Assembly: GCA_948567375.1 (NCBI GenBank)
Contig: OX419757.1
Span: 54,498,001-54,562,000, forward strand
DNA: 64,000 nt
Reading direction: 5' to 3'
From: Lunularia cruciata
Taxonomy: Eukaryota > Streptophyta > Marchantiopsida > Lunulariales > Lunulariaceae
In this document: positions 48,686 through 59,064 of the stretch, piece after piece
How positions within the stretch are numbered: the first letter of the stretch is position 1
How the letters are laid out: each line of letters starts with the position of its first letter
Made by a program: the position numbers and the translations under genes
The notes under the pieces: model-generated
Seen by the model: only the letters and a program-made list of their open reading frames with translations
The model's database searches: none
Told to the model about the DNA's origin: nothing

Positions 48686-48687
48686 GC

Positions 48688-48795
48688 TGTCGTGCGTATA
48701 TACATCGCTACACAACATACATCGTTGTCAACATCATACACTATAGAAACACAACTCACACATAAGTCATACATAGACTCTAAAGTGCCACAATC
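48688..48795 (-). repeat. Extra partial LTR copy (block X) next to the PPT
   Basis: A 108-bp near-identical repeat of block X stands directly between the PPT-like tract and the 3' LTR, separated from the latter by gc. It is either an LTR-LTR junction remnant or a rearrangement. Confidence 0.7.
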
Positions 48796-48967
48796 GCCCC
48801 CCTAGCTGGCGGTTAGGTCCCTCTAACTCCATATAGCCATCTACTCTAAGGATATGGTATACCCTCTAATGGGCAAAGATCAAGAGGCCGGGTGCTATGG
48901 AGCCCCATCGTTAGTCGCCTGTCTGCAATCTATACCATATAAAGAATGAACTAGTTAAAGGTCAAGT

Positions 48968-49102
48968 ACATCTAGGACATAACCACTGTCCCTAAGGAAC
49001 CACCGTGAGGGGAGGAGTCATACATGCCATATGCCATCCTCTCGAACAGCTATCCCACACTAACATAATAGCAGCTCCACCAGAAGAGCCACATAACATA
49101 CA
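48968..49102 (-). pseudogene. PHD finger at the C-terminus of the element F integrase
   Basis: PHD fingers read the histone H3 N-terminal tail. The minus strand encodes CMLCGSSGG, then MLVWDSC, GWHMAC, MTPPLTVVP and GQWLCPRC: the Cys4-His-Cys3 pattern C-x2-C, [C]-x2-C, H-x2-C, C-x2-C with the hallmark Trp before the last Cys pair. The third zinc ligand has become Trp and one TAG (48992-48994) lies inside. It takes the place where chromoviruses carry a chromodomain. In relic E homology is cut just before this segment by LTR copy B. Confidence 0.8.
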
Positions 49103-49529
49103 TCTCAAGCCTACACGTACAAGTGCCAAGCTTGGGTCCATAGTACCATCAATGTTTGGAAGGTGGCATGGCGCACAATTGCGCACATGATCCTTCTAAA
49201 CAATACCATCATGTCCTTCTAACACAAGGACTCCAGATGGCAAAACCTCGTGCACTCTCAAGATAGTGCGGCCTGTAGAAACATCAAGTGTCGTCGGTGC
49301 TATCTGCTGTAGATATACATAGTTGCCTGGATGAAATCGACGGATCAAGGGTCTATAACCTCCTCCTCGAATGGTTGCATAGTGTAAAGTATCTCTATGC
49401 TGAGCAATCGCCAAGTTCTCAAAGGCCATCGGCATCACTCTCCGAAAGATCTCTGCCCGCTGAGAACATGCGCTCATCCATACATTGGGGTTATCCAAGT
49501 CCAAAACTACAGTAGCATCTCAACAAATG

Positions 49530-50293
49530 GCTGCAGGTAAATCTGGATCTCGTCCATAGAGTAGAAAGTATGGAGAGAAGGATGCTAAGGAGGCTTGCCG
49601 GCTGAACCGATAGCCCATGGCCAACCCATTTAATTGGAGATCCCAATCTCCCAAGTGGCCTCTCTGCAAACCATACTTTCGCAATCCTCTCTTCACCGTC
49701 TCAACCACTCTCTCTGCTAAGCCATCTGCCTCAGGGTGATCTCGGGATGTAGTACAATGATCAATCAAAGCCTTGTCACACAAGACCTGAAACTCTCCCA
49801 AGAACTCTGTACCCTGATCAGTCAAAACCTCAGCTGGTGCACCAAAATGACTAAGAACTCGATCCAAGAATGAGTAAGCTGTCCCTTCACTAGACTTGTC
49901 AGGAAGTGCCACCAACTCAATCCACTTGGAGAAGTGCTCTACCATCACCAAAACATACCGATGATGTCTCACAATCAGCGGTAAAGGTCCGGCGAAGTGC
50001 AAACTCCAACGGTAACCTAATCCCATGATAGGTAATGGGTGTAATTGTGGCGTAGGAGCATTGAATGATGCTCTAACTCGGTCACAAACCACACATCTGG
50101 CAACAAACTGCTGCACCTTGGTCTGCATACCGCGCCACCAATAATGACTTTGAAGTAAGCTATATGTACGCTTTACTCCAAAATGTCCTAGCTCCTCATG
50201 AGCATGACGGACCAACTGTGGTCTCTGTGATGGAAGTGGTACTACTCGCACTCTACCATCCTCCCATACACGCAAAAGGTGTCTACCCTCCAA
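49530..50293 (-). pseudogene. Integrase of element F
   Basis: It inserts element DNA into the genome. HHCC zinc domain at 50200-50084 (HEELGH ... CVVC). The DDE core has the first Asp replaced by His (SLHFAGPL, codon 49997-49999; relic E keeps Asp), then LTDQGTEFLGEF and DGLAERVVETVKRGL with the second Asp and the Glu intact. After the core come LLYGRDPDLP and, beyond TGA 49520, a tail with FHPGNYVYLQQ and the PHD finger. Both the nonsense codon and the lost catalytic Asp inactivate it. Confidence 0.9.
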
Positions 50294-50639
50294 TCTGAAC
50301 CGTCTGGCTCGCTAAAGAACACGGTCTCTCTCCTTGGCCCCAACTGTGCCACCCACAACACCAGTGCGAAGATAGTCCATCACTAAGACATCATCATGAA
50401 TGTCTAGCTGAACTGTACCAATATCTTCACTCTTTGGATCTGTGACCTCAATAACTCCTCCTGTATGCGCTGAGAGAGATACCACCAAAGTCTCTGCAAA
50501 TATACACAGAAAAGCCGATGCATGCCAACCTGGCACCATCTCCTCATCTATCTCACCATGCCAACGTGCTCCGGTCTGATCCTGCTGGCTAAGACATGGG
50601 TTTCTACTCAACCCATCTGCATCACGGTTCACCACTCCA

Positions 50640-51965
50640 GGTCTGTGAACAACCGTGAAATCATACTCCTGTAAAATCAGAGCCCATCATGCAGGCTTCC
50701 CTGAAAGCTTGTCGGACTCCATCAACCACTTCAGTGGCTGATGATCAGTGATGAGAGTGAAGGGGTTACCAAATAGGTAACATCAGAAATGTGCTACTAC
50801 CCAAACTGCTGCCAAGCACTCTCCCTCATATGAACTATACTTTGCCTCCGCTAAATTGTTGGAGCGACTAGCATAGGCCACCACAAACTCCTTCTCCTCA
50901 TCATCATGTTGGGTGAGCACCGCTCCAAGCCCCAACATACTCCAATCAGTGTGAACCTGAAATGGTTGTCCCCTGATCGGTCTCCTCAAAATAGGAGCAG
51001 ATGTCAACCTCTCCTTGAGCTCTACAAGCTCTCTCTTGCTCATCTCCCCAACACCACTCCTGTGTAAGCTTGGTCAGCTTCGTCAAGGCCTTGGCAATGG
51101 CACTAAATCCTCTAACATAGCGGCGATAGAAGTTTGCCAACCCAAGGAATGCTTGCACTCTGCTCACATCCGTAGCCCAAGGAATACGTGCAATAGCCTC
51201 CACCTTGGTCTACTAGACACCAAGTCCTCCGGGGTAGATAGTGTGACCCAAATACTCAACCTACTCGTGGAAGAACCTACACTTCCCAGGATGTAGTTTG
51301 AGTCCATGAGATCTCAACCTCTCAAACACCTCCAACAACTATCTCTCATGCTCCTCCACAGTGGTGCTATATACCAAAATGTCATCAATATAGCACCGAG
51401 CAAAATCCAATCCAGCTAGGATCCTATCCATGACCCTCTGGAACTCAGAGGGAGCGTTCTTCAACCCAAATGGTGAGAACCTCCACTGATATAACACATC
51501 CTTGCCGTGAGGATCAATAGCCCAAAATGTTGTCTTGGACTTATCCTCCTCCCTGATCGGCAACTGATGATATCCCACTCGGAGATCCAAAGTACTGAAG
51601 ACCTTTGCATGCCCAATCGCATCAAAAATCTCCTCCAGTGTAGGCATGGCATACCGATCAGCCCTGGTCTGTCGGTTGATAGGATGGTAATCTCCATACA
51701 TCTGCCTATTTGTATCGTTGCCATGCATATCCTTCTTGGCTGGCATCACTCTTGCTGATGCATACTCTCCATGTGAAATCTCTACCAAACCAGCCTCAAA
51801 AAGGTCACTATTCCGACTCTGAATCAATGTCCTCTCCATATCACTATATCGATAAGGACGTCGGAAAACTGGTGTGTCGCTAGTCAGCTCAATCCATATA
51901 CCAGGTCCCTTTAGAGCACCCAAATCCTTCATACTAAAGGCAAAACAACTCGTGTGACTCCTCAA
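50640..51965 (-). pseudogene. Reverse transcriptase and RNase H of element F
   Basis: RT: GDYHPINRQT, FSTLDLRVGYHQL, FSPFGLKNAPSEFQ and the catalytic YIDD at 51381-51392; the thumb continues through VEYLGHTIYP and FLGLANFYRRYV. RNase H: GAVLTQHDDE, ASRSNNLAEAKYSS, ECLAAVW and LITDHQPLKWLM. It carries TAG at 51339, 51261, 51213 and 51210, a frameshift near 51029, and TGA at 50783 and 50687. Confidence 0.9.
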
Positions 51966-52399
51966 GAACCTCCAAACCCTCCGTCTTTCCTCTCCAGTAA
52001 GCTTGGGTCCAAGATCTGGCTCCCAAGTATCCTCTGTAACTGTAGTAGGAGTGGAAGACGTACTGACTGGCTGCTACACTGGGCCCTTGGGAGCAATAGT
52101 GTCATGCTCCCGACTACTAGAGATCCCAACCTCTGTGTGAAAAACTCCCTCCACTTTGGCTGCAAGCTCTACACGTCCTCTGGCTGCATCCCATGTGGAC
52201 CAAGGGTGTAATCCAAGTAGCACACACTCACATGGATGGACTCCAAGTAGACCACTCTCCCTAGTAGCTACCGGATGTGTCCCAAGAATACCATGTCCAC
52301 TCGGTCCATCGCCCCCAGCATGTGCCTGAATCATCTCGATAGGCATAGGGCTCACAAGTGTCCGAGTGGTGATGCCTATCAAGCGCATCCTACGTTGCT

Positions 52400-53363
52400 C
52401 TGCCAAGCCAAGGCTCACAATCCAAGTCAAACAGTTCAGGTCCATAGCCTGACCTAACACCTGACGCCTGGATGCCTCTGACACTACTGGAACAGCGGTA
52501 ATACCGGTGCAAAAACCCATTGCCCACTCTCTCTCATCAGCGTTGGGCTCCACCAACTGCTGTAACTGTGAGTCCCAAACAAGTCCAGGTCCTCCCTCTT
52601 GAAAAGCATGAGATCCTGGGAAACTCATGAGTGTGGGAAATGCAGCTCTAGGCTATCCAACTAGGTTCACCACTGCTATAGGTGACCTATCAGCCACTAC
52701 CACTGTCTGAGACTGACGCCCAACATCCAAGATATCATCAACAAGAATATGGTCTAGTCGCTGAATCCCATCATAACTACGCTGTAGAACCTCCCTAGGT
52801 AAGAGGTTCATCCACCAAAGACGAAGACGATGACCCCGTGATCCCACTTTGGCTGCATCTAACAATAGAACATGTCCCATCCAAGAATGGACCTGATGTG
52901 TACTCGCCACCACTCTAGTGCGAGAATCACCCATCAAAGGAACGTTCTCCAAAAGGTAAGCTGGAGAAACAGACTGATGAACTTGGAGATGTCGTAGTAT
53001 CCGTAACATCTCCCAAAACACACCAGAACAAGGATCCTGAAGGCCCAAACCACAGCCCATACGTGTATGTCCCTGACATGGCCATCCAGAAATCACCAAG
53101 TGAATAGGCCCATGTCTCTCTAGGTCATGCGCCCCTAGTAAGGAAATGTCTCCTGGTAAGGCCTTCTGGTAACCTCTGACTGCCGACATCGGTAATAACT
53201 CTAGATACCGATAAGCCAAGTGTGCCACATGATGTAGAGAGACTTGCCTAGCAGTCTCATCTCTCTCTACATACAAGTACTTCTATACTCGTATACCCGC
53301 CTGTAACACCGCAGCTAGTCCGGTGCTGATCCCACCAAACAACTCCAATAGACATATCCCCTC
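52400..53363 (-). pseudogene. DNMT3-like C5 cytosine DNA methyltransferase domain of element F
   Basis: It would transfer methyl groups from S-adenosylmethionine to cytosine C5. Conserved motifs occur in the canonical order: I LELFGGISTGL (53348-53316), IV SGWPCQGHTRMG with the catalytic Pro-Cys (Cys at 53076-53078), VI YLLENVPLMGD (Glu at 52947-52949), VIII HRLRLWWMNL (about 52829-52803), IX DEREWAMGF (about 52535) and X RRQVLGQAMDLN (about 52465). The DAAKVGSRGHRLRLWW stretch parallels the DAKEVSAAHRARYFW region of animal DNMT3, and the unpermuted order excludes the DRM type. Two TAG codons (53283, 52653) break it, but every motif residue named is present. It lies between protease and RT, in frame with both. 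Confidence 0.9.
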
Positions 53364-53699
53364 TACTGGATACTGCCAAACAATGAGTGTGGTATCCAGA
53401 GGTGTCAAAGCAATCGCCTCTGGAGGCTCATCCTCACACTCATCCCCTGATGGTACAAAGGCTCCCCTCCAAGCCTGCTGCACCAACTGATCTGCATGCT
53501 GCTGCAATGCCTCCTCTGACCTCCACAATGAAACATCCAAGGTGGATGGAACAATCCCACTTGTACTCCAAAGCCGAGTGATCTCCTCTGGTACTGGAGC
53601 ATCCTCTGCATAGGCGTTCCCCTCCAACAAGTCACCAGGCCAAGTAACAGCACCGCTGAAAGCCAAAACTGATGCTGCCATGGTCCCCGACTATAGTGA

Positions 53700-54300
53700 G
53701 CCAAGATTGCCACTACTGAAGCGTACTGGTAGGCGACATACCCATCCCTCACCAGACTGCCAACCAGGTCTATAAGAGGTTGTCTCCTCCCAATAGTCAA
53801 TGCTGAAACCCATAGGGTATAACACTGCTCCTCCAACTAGCACATCATATGACTCAGCTATCGTCGCAATAGCCTGAGCTCTCACCACCAAGCTATCAGT
53901 CGGATGACCAGGCTGAACCTGGACAACAAGCTCCCCACGTGTGATGTACTGTGTCGAACCACCACCTAGAGATGTCTTGATCTGAAATGGACACCTCTCC
54001 ACATTGGTCTTCCGTAACTCTAGACCGACAATTACAGCCTTCCCTAACATAAGGGGCTGCGCACCAGAGTCTAACAAGACTCTCTGTGGTGTATAGACCT
54101 TCCCTGAAGGTCCCACCAAGCAAAAAATCCCCCTCTGGTTATCCAATAGGACAACACCAGGTGTAAACCGTGCTCTCTCAAAGGCTGGCCTAGCTGGCAA
54201 CTCCTCCAGTCTAGCCGCTGTTGCCTGCCATAAACCACTGGTCGCTGAACGGATCCCATGCTCCTCAACCAAGTCAGCTCCACTACCAACCACCTCTGCT
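53700..54300 (-). pseudogene. Aspartic protease of element F
   Basis: It cleaves the polyprotein. The catalytic VLLDSGAQP lies at about 54082-54056, followed by GKAVIVGLEL, a flap-like region and YDVLVGGAVLYPMG. It is open throughout; the TAG at 53691 comes after it, before the methyltransferase linker. Confidence 0.85.
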
Positions 54301-54989
54301 CTAGTAGTAGGAACTGCACCATCCCTACTCTCACACAACGTGGCAGCCAACCGGAACACTGGGGTTGGGTCAACCTCCAATGTAAACATGTCATTGGCTG
54401 AAAACAAAGGATGCCGCATAATCAGCTGAGCCGCCCCAAACATCATGCTAAACTCAGTCTGTGTAGTAGTAGGTGGCTGACTAGCAGGTAGTCCATCATG
54501 TACTCCATCACCACCTACCACACCTGCACTGGGACGTCTAGGAACCATGGATGTCGTCTTTAATGCCTCAAATAGCATGAAAGACTGGGGAAGTCTGACC
54601 TGTCTCCCAACCTCTCCTCTCTTTGGGTCCAACTCCACTGATGCTCCTCTAGGCTCTGGAGCACGTACTGCACTCCTAGTCACTGTTGCAGATGCATCCA
54701 CCTGTGCTGCTCCGCACATGAAGTCCAAAGCATCTCTATCACCAGCATATGAGGTGGAAGCCTCAACACCCAAATCTGATCTCCTTTGAGCAATAGCCAT
54801 ACTAGCCAATCTCTGCTCCAACTGCTCAATCCGAGTAGCCATAGCTGTGCCAGAAGTAAGGGCAGGTACTGCACCCCTACTAGGTGTAGATCCTCTACCA
54901 CCACCTCTACCACCTCGTCCTCCATGAACTAAAGCTCCTCTACTACCTGCCATAACAGCCCTACCACTCTGTAACTCCGGGTCTAGGTC

Positions 54990-56213
54990 AAAACACCGGT
55001 CACTAGTGTGACCAAATCTGTGGCAGTGCTCACACTGCCTCTGTGCTGGCTGTGATGCACCAGAGGTATCAAGTCCGCTGCCCTGAGTACACTCTCTCCT
55101 ATGGTGAGGTCCACCACACGTCCAACAAGCAACACCACCACTCATTGGCTACTGCTGACCCAAAAATGAGGGTAAGGGTCTAACTCCACTAGGCCTTCCA
55201 CTCGCTTCATAGGATCTGGGCTATCCACCCTGTCCTCAAAAACCAACTGGGCGTGGTGCACTCTGCTGCACTCTAGAAGAAGTCACAACCGTGGATGAGG
55301 TCTCTCTACCAAATCCAGATGTCACCACTCTCTCCTCCACCATGTTGAGCTCAATACGCTCAGCCAAACCAAAGACTACTGCCAAAGTGGGCAAAGTAGC
55401 CTACAACAACCTAGCATCACGAACTCTACATCGCAACTCCCTGTCCAGTATCCCATACCAAAACTGGACTGCCTGGGCCTCAGTAACTCCCTGAGTGAAA
55501 CTGATCAGCCGCCTCATGCGAGTGTATGCCTCGCGTAGGCTCTCTCCAGCCTTCCGCTAGAACTCCTGCAAGCTCCTTAGCTTGTCAGTCTGCACTACCT
55601 GGTAGTTCTGCCTCAAACATAAGAAGAACTCAACCATGGGGTTAAACCCCGGTACCACACCACCTCCTGCAGCAATACCTCCACTCGTAGTAGCACTATC
55701 TCCAGCTAGTGCACCTCCACTAGCTCCACCAACACTACTCGAGCTAGAACTCTTGGGTACAGCCGATCTACTCTTGGCCACCAAGCCTGAAGTAATGGAG
55801 ACATAGTGTGGAGACCAATACTCTCTCCATAACTCAATCTCCTCCAAATGAGCTCTCCTAAACTCATGGTAGTCATCCATCGGCGGACCCTCCAGATGCT
55901 GAAACAACCCCTTCCATGCCATGAAGGGTGTGAACAAAGTCGGGTTCCGCATTTGCTGCAGATCACACCAACTATCGAACTCTTGGATGAAGTCATCCAA
56001 CTCAATGGTACCCACTATACTAGAGTAACGCCTAGGGCCTTTGGAGGCCCCATAAATCTTGTCCATGTCCCACAACAACGGTGCGGACACACCAAGTGCA
56101 CTCTCAACTGAATCAGCTCCTGTGTCAAACTCCAACTCAGAGTCATCTCCTCCCTCATTGGGACCTGAGATACAGGCTGATACCGAGCACCACTCCGAGT
56201 AAACCCACTACAT
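54990..56213 (-). pseudogene. gag of element F with two zinc knuckles
   Basis: The capsid region shows TIELDDFIQEFDSWCD, FTPFMAWKGLFQHLEG, then a Ser/Gly/Ala-rich linker, ESLREAYTRMRRLISF and RVRDARLL. The zinc knuckles follow: CWTCGGPHHRREC (55127-55089) and CEHCHRFGHTSDRC (55034-54993), then a Gly/Arg-rich stretch (GGRGGRGGGRGS). TAG at 55557, 55401, 55221 and 55149 and TGA at 55236 break it. Confidence 0.8.
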
Positions 56214-56671
56214 ACTGCAGGGCTAACTCCTCTGGAATCTCCAAAGAACTCCGTCGTGACCACGTAACTGCAACAGCAAACCCGAACCACCAACTGCAAC
56301 CGCAAGTCGCAACCGCAAGTGCCCCACCAAGTGCCAACACCACCAAGTGCCAACACCAACTAAACACCACCCACTAATGTAACTCTAACTGAGATAACTA
56401 CACTAGGGGAAGGGCAACCTGTAACCTGCCATCATAACACGCACTCTCACGGTCTACAGGTCATCACTTCCTGCCTCACCGGAGAGAAACAAAGGTAGTC
56501 TGACTGGTCATCACTCCAGCCTCACCACCGAGAGCACACCAGAGCACCAACGCTCAAAAGTCAGGGCACCTCACACAAACGTGGTGCACAAACAGGAAGT
56601 AGAGAATGGAGGGAATCCAATCACAAGAAATCTAAACAAAAACCCTCCATCTCATAACACAACACGGGATT

Positions 56672-56684
56672 GACTCTGCCACCA
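56672..56684 (-). other. Candidate primer binding site of element F
   Basis: Minus strand TGGTGGCAGAGTC, beginning with the TGG that pairs with a tRNA CCA end and loosely like the iMet PBS. It lies 915 bp downstream of LTR block Y, so either the 5' LTR is longer than block Y or this is not the PBS. Confidence 0.35.
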
Positions 56685-56699
56685 TTTGGCATTTGACAT

Positions 56700-57600
56700 A
56701 AGAGCAGTTCGTATCTAAGTCCTAAGCTATCAGGATCACCAAGAATGGGATCAAATTGCCTCTCCTAGCCAAAGCTACATGTGTATAGATAACAGTGGCG
56801 CAGTCACTAGGACAACAAGTGAGGGTGGACCAGTTGGCTAGGGCACCAGTCTAGGAACAAGAGATCTAGGGATCAAACCCTATTGCGCACAATCTAGCAA
56901 GAAAGGCAGATTTTGCCAACCAATGACCAAGATCTACTCTAAACTAGCTAGCCTTACGCCAGCAAGCTGGCTTGCTGGCCCTTCTAGGCCTTTGTAGCCT
57001 CTCATAGCCCACAGCCCTATGCCTCGAAGCCTCTAAACGCCAAATGAGGCCTTTCTTGTTGCCACTTCGAAACCTCCTCCAAAATTGGTGAACTTCTCCA
57101 AATTTGCAAAAGTCCTCCAAACTAGCGAAACTCCTCCAAATCTGGCTAAACAGCGAAAACTCTTCCAAATGTGGCCCAAAATCTGACATAAAATCTGACA
57201 TAAACCCTAAAGATGGTTGTCCGCCAAATCCCCCGCTAACTTTCCACTCGAGCCAAATTGACAAAACGGGTTTTTCCAAATCACAATTTCATGAGAAGAG
57301 CTTCCCAACTCCACCTTCAATTTCACTTTCTGAGCCCAACTCGCAGCAAATTGGTCCTGCCTTCACCTCTTGAGCTCAAAATCACAACACTGCTCAAAAA
57401 TTGCTCCTTCTTTGCTCAAAATTTGGCCAGTGCTTCCGCACACTGTCCGCCTAATTGCCAAATTTGAATCACTTGAACGAGCTTCTGCACACTAGGGAAA
57501 CACAGAACTTGAATTGAGCTACCACGATCCACCGAGCTTGGAGATACCACCAACACTCAACGTTCTTGCACCCGATTTCCCCCTCACTTCACTTCTCTAA
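56700..57600. other. Element F 5' LTR or leader, non-coding
   Basis: No supported ORF. Not found at the 3' end of the element, so it cannot be confirmed as LTR. Confidence 0.4.
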
Positions 57601-58051
57601 TGTAATCAGATTTCTTAACACTCTCAACTCAACTCAACTCAGATCAGTACTTGATCTGTCACTCTATAAACTGCCAACAACTGGGCACTGATTATAGTCA
57701 AACCACACCCACTCAAGCATAGAAAATCCAGGTGACGCTCGCCGGCCTCTGTCCACCATAGCCAGGAACTCGAAGGCTCAACATCAGAGAAGTGAGCTCT
57801 CTGGAGCTCACTTCGAAACTATACCCCCTGGACTCGAGCTAGCACTGGAACCCTAACGGTCCCGCTGACGGCACACTCGACGGTGTAAACGGTGCAAAGT
57901 GACGGTGGGCCCCACCGTGAAGTCAGTACCCCAAACACCAAATCAGACTGTCGGAAAATAGTCCCTGAGAAACTACTAGAATAACTCTAACTACTATCAC
58001 TGGAACTCCAATGTCCGAGCAGCTAGATGCGGAACTACAAATGGCGTGACA
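57601..58051 (-). repeat. 5' LTR block Y of element F
   Basis: About 95% like 48236-48685; minus strand TGTCACGCCATTTG to CTGATTACA. It lacks block X, which the 3' LTR carries. Confidence 0.85.
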
Positions 58052-59064
58052 AATGCTCTCTTCTCAATCTCTCAAATGTGCTCTTGTAGTTTCTCTAGAG
58101 TCTCCAAAGCACTCCTTCAATTAGAAATGTGAATGGAGTTCTTCCTCTCAACTAAACTCTCAAAATTCCAACTCTCTTGCTCCAAAAATTCCAATTCTCC
58201 TAAGCCACCCACAGCAAGATGGTTTCCTTTGAGTTGGTCTCCTTTGAGTTCAACTTCAGCCAATTTGCCTCCTTTAAGGGAGTATGCTTCCTTCCAAACA
58301 CCCCACTCTCAAAATGACTCTTTCTCCTTCAAACAACTCACACACCTACGCACACACTTGTGAAATGACACTTTCTTGTTCCAACACCCCACACACTCAT
58401 GAAATGAGGCTTTCTAAACACCTACACACCCACGGGAATGACATGAATTGAAAAGAAGAAGGTTTATATAACCCAAGCAGCTGGGAAAAAAAGTGAATAC
58501 CAAACATCCAAAATGTACACTTTGAGAGAAAAAAATCATTTTTCAACCAAAAGAACTCAGATCCCAAGTGGCAACATGCGGCACTCCATGTCGCCAACCA
58601 GCACAAGCAAGCATTGCATATTCAACACATTGCCTACTAGTACCAATGAGTGCATTTAATATTTGTGCATCTTGGAGTGCGGTCCCCAATGTCCACCAAC
58701 ATCTATGAGCGCCATTGATTGGCGTTGGTAGGTGCCACTTGATGGCCCAGAAGCATTTTTTAAGTTTGTGAGTGGCCCCTAGCATGTATGAGCGCCATCT
58801 CACGGTGTCTACAACATTGGCACACTTTTTTCCAACAACATCCAACAAGTGACTTTCAAGTGTAAACTTGCTAAACACCACACCGCCTAAGTGTAAGCTC
58901 AAGCCTTACAAATGTACAGATTAAGCTTCATAGTATTCTTTTTGCATCCTTTGAATTCTTATCTCAATATTACATCAAGATAAAGACTCATGGTCTAAGT
59001 TACCAGACTATGAGATATGAGATGAATGATTGGAAATTATATATTTCATTATATGGAATCTCAG
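58052..59064. other. No recognised gene
   Basis: Probably internal, non-coding sequence of the PIF/Harbinger element or of a later insertion. It includes gagcgccat-type short repeats like those near 44850. Confidence 0.4.

Larger units (their letters stand above)
48962..56213 (-). pseudogene. Element F polyprotein gag-PR-DNMT-RT-RH-IN-PHD
   Basis: One reading frame covers gag to RT (56213 to about 51030). One frameshift (apparent 2-nt loss near 51029) precedes the rest, which stays in one frame to TGA 48962-48964; about 2400 codons in all. In-frame nonsense codons: TAG at 55557, 55401, 55221, 55149, 53691, 53283, 52653, 52074, 51339, 51261, 51213, 51210, 50312, 49196 and 48992; TGA at 55236, 50783, 50687 and 49520; no TAA. 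The start is inferred: ATG 56211-56213 is followed at once by TAG, and no better ATG is seen before the conserved gag. The single fused frame means the methyltransferase would have been made with pol and released, if at all, by the protease. Confidence 0.85.
48131..58051 (-). mobile_element. Element F: Ty3/gypsy retrotransposon encoding a DNMT3-like methyltransferase and a PHD finger
   Basis: About 9.9 kb on the minus strand. The polyprotein region 56213-48962 runs gag, protease, C5 DNA methyltransferase, RT, RNase H, integrase, PHD finger. A PPT-like CTAGGGGGGCGA (minus) lies at about 48794-48805. LTR-like blocks flank it but are arranged atypically: the 3' side has a full LTR (48131-48685) plus a partial 108-bp copy, and the 5' side has a copy lacking those ~105 bp. 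The flanks share AATG and an imperfect tctcaatctctcaaa repeat, fitting insertion into a short tandem repeat. It is dead through nonsense codons but otherwise better preserved than relic E. Confidence 0.9.

Noticed and set aside
52400-53363. Methyltransferase as a plant DRM-type enzyme
   Set aside because: DRM proteins have permuted motifs (VI-X before I-IV). Here the order is I, IV, VI, VIII, IX, X, as in DNMT3.
53387-53581. Plus-strand ORFs over the methyltransferase and gag regions
   Set aside because: They are antisense shadows of the minus-strand polyprotein.
48962-56213. In-frame TAG codons of element F as programmed readthrough or a recoded amber codon
   Set aside because: There are 15 TAG and 4 TGA codons scattered through all domains, plus a frameshift and lost catalytic residues; decay explains this better than suppression.
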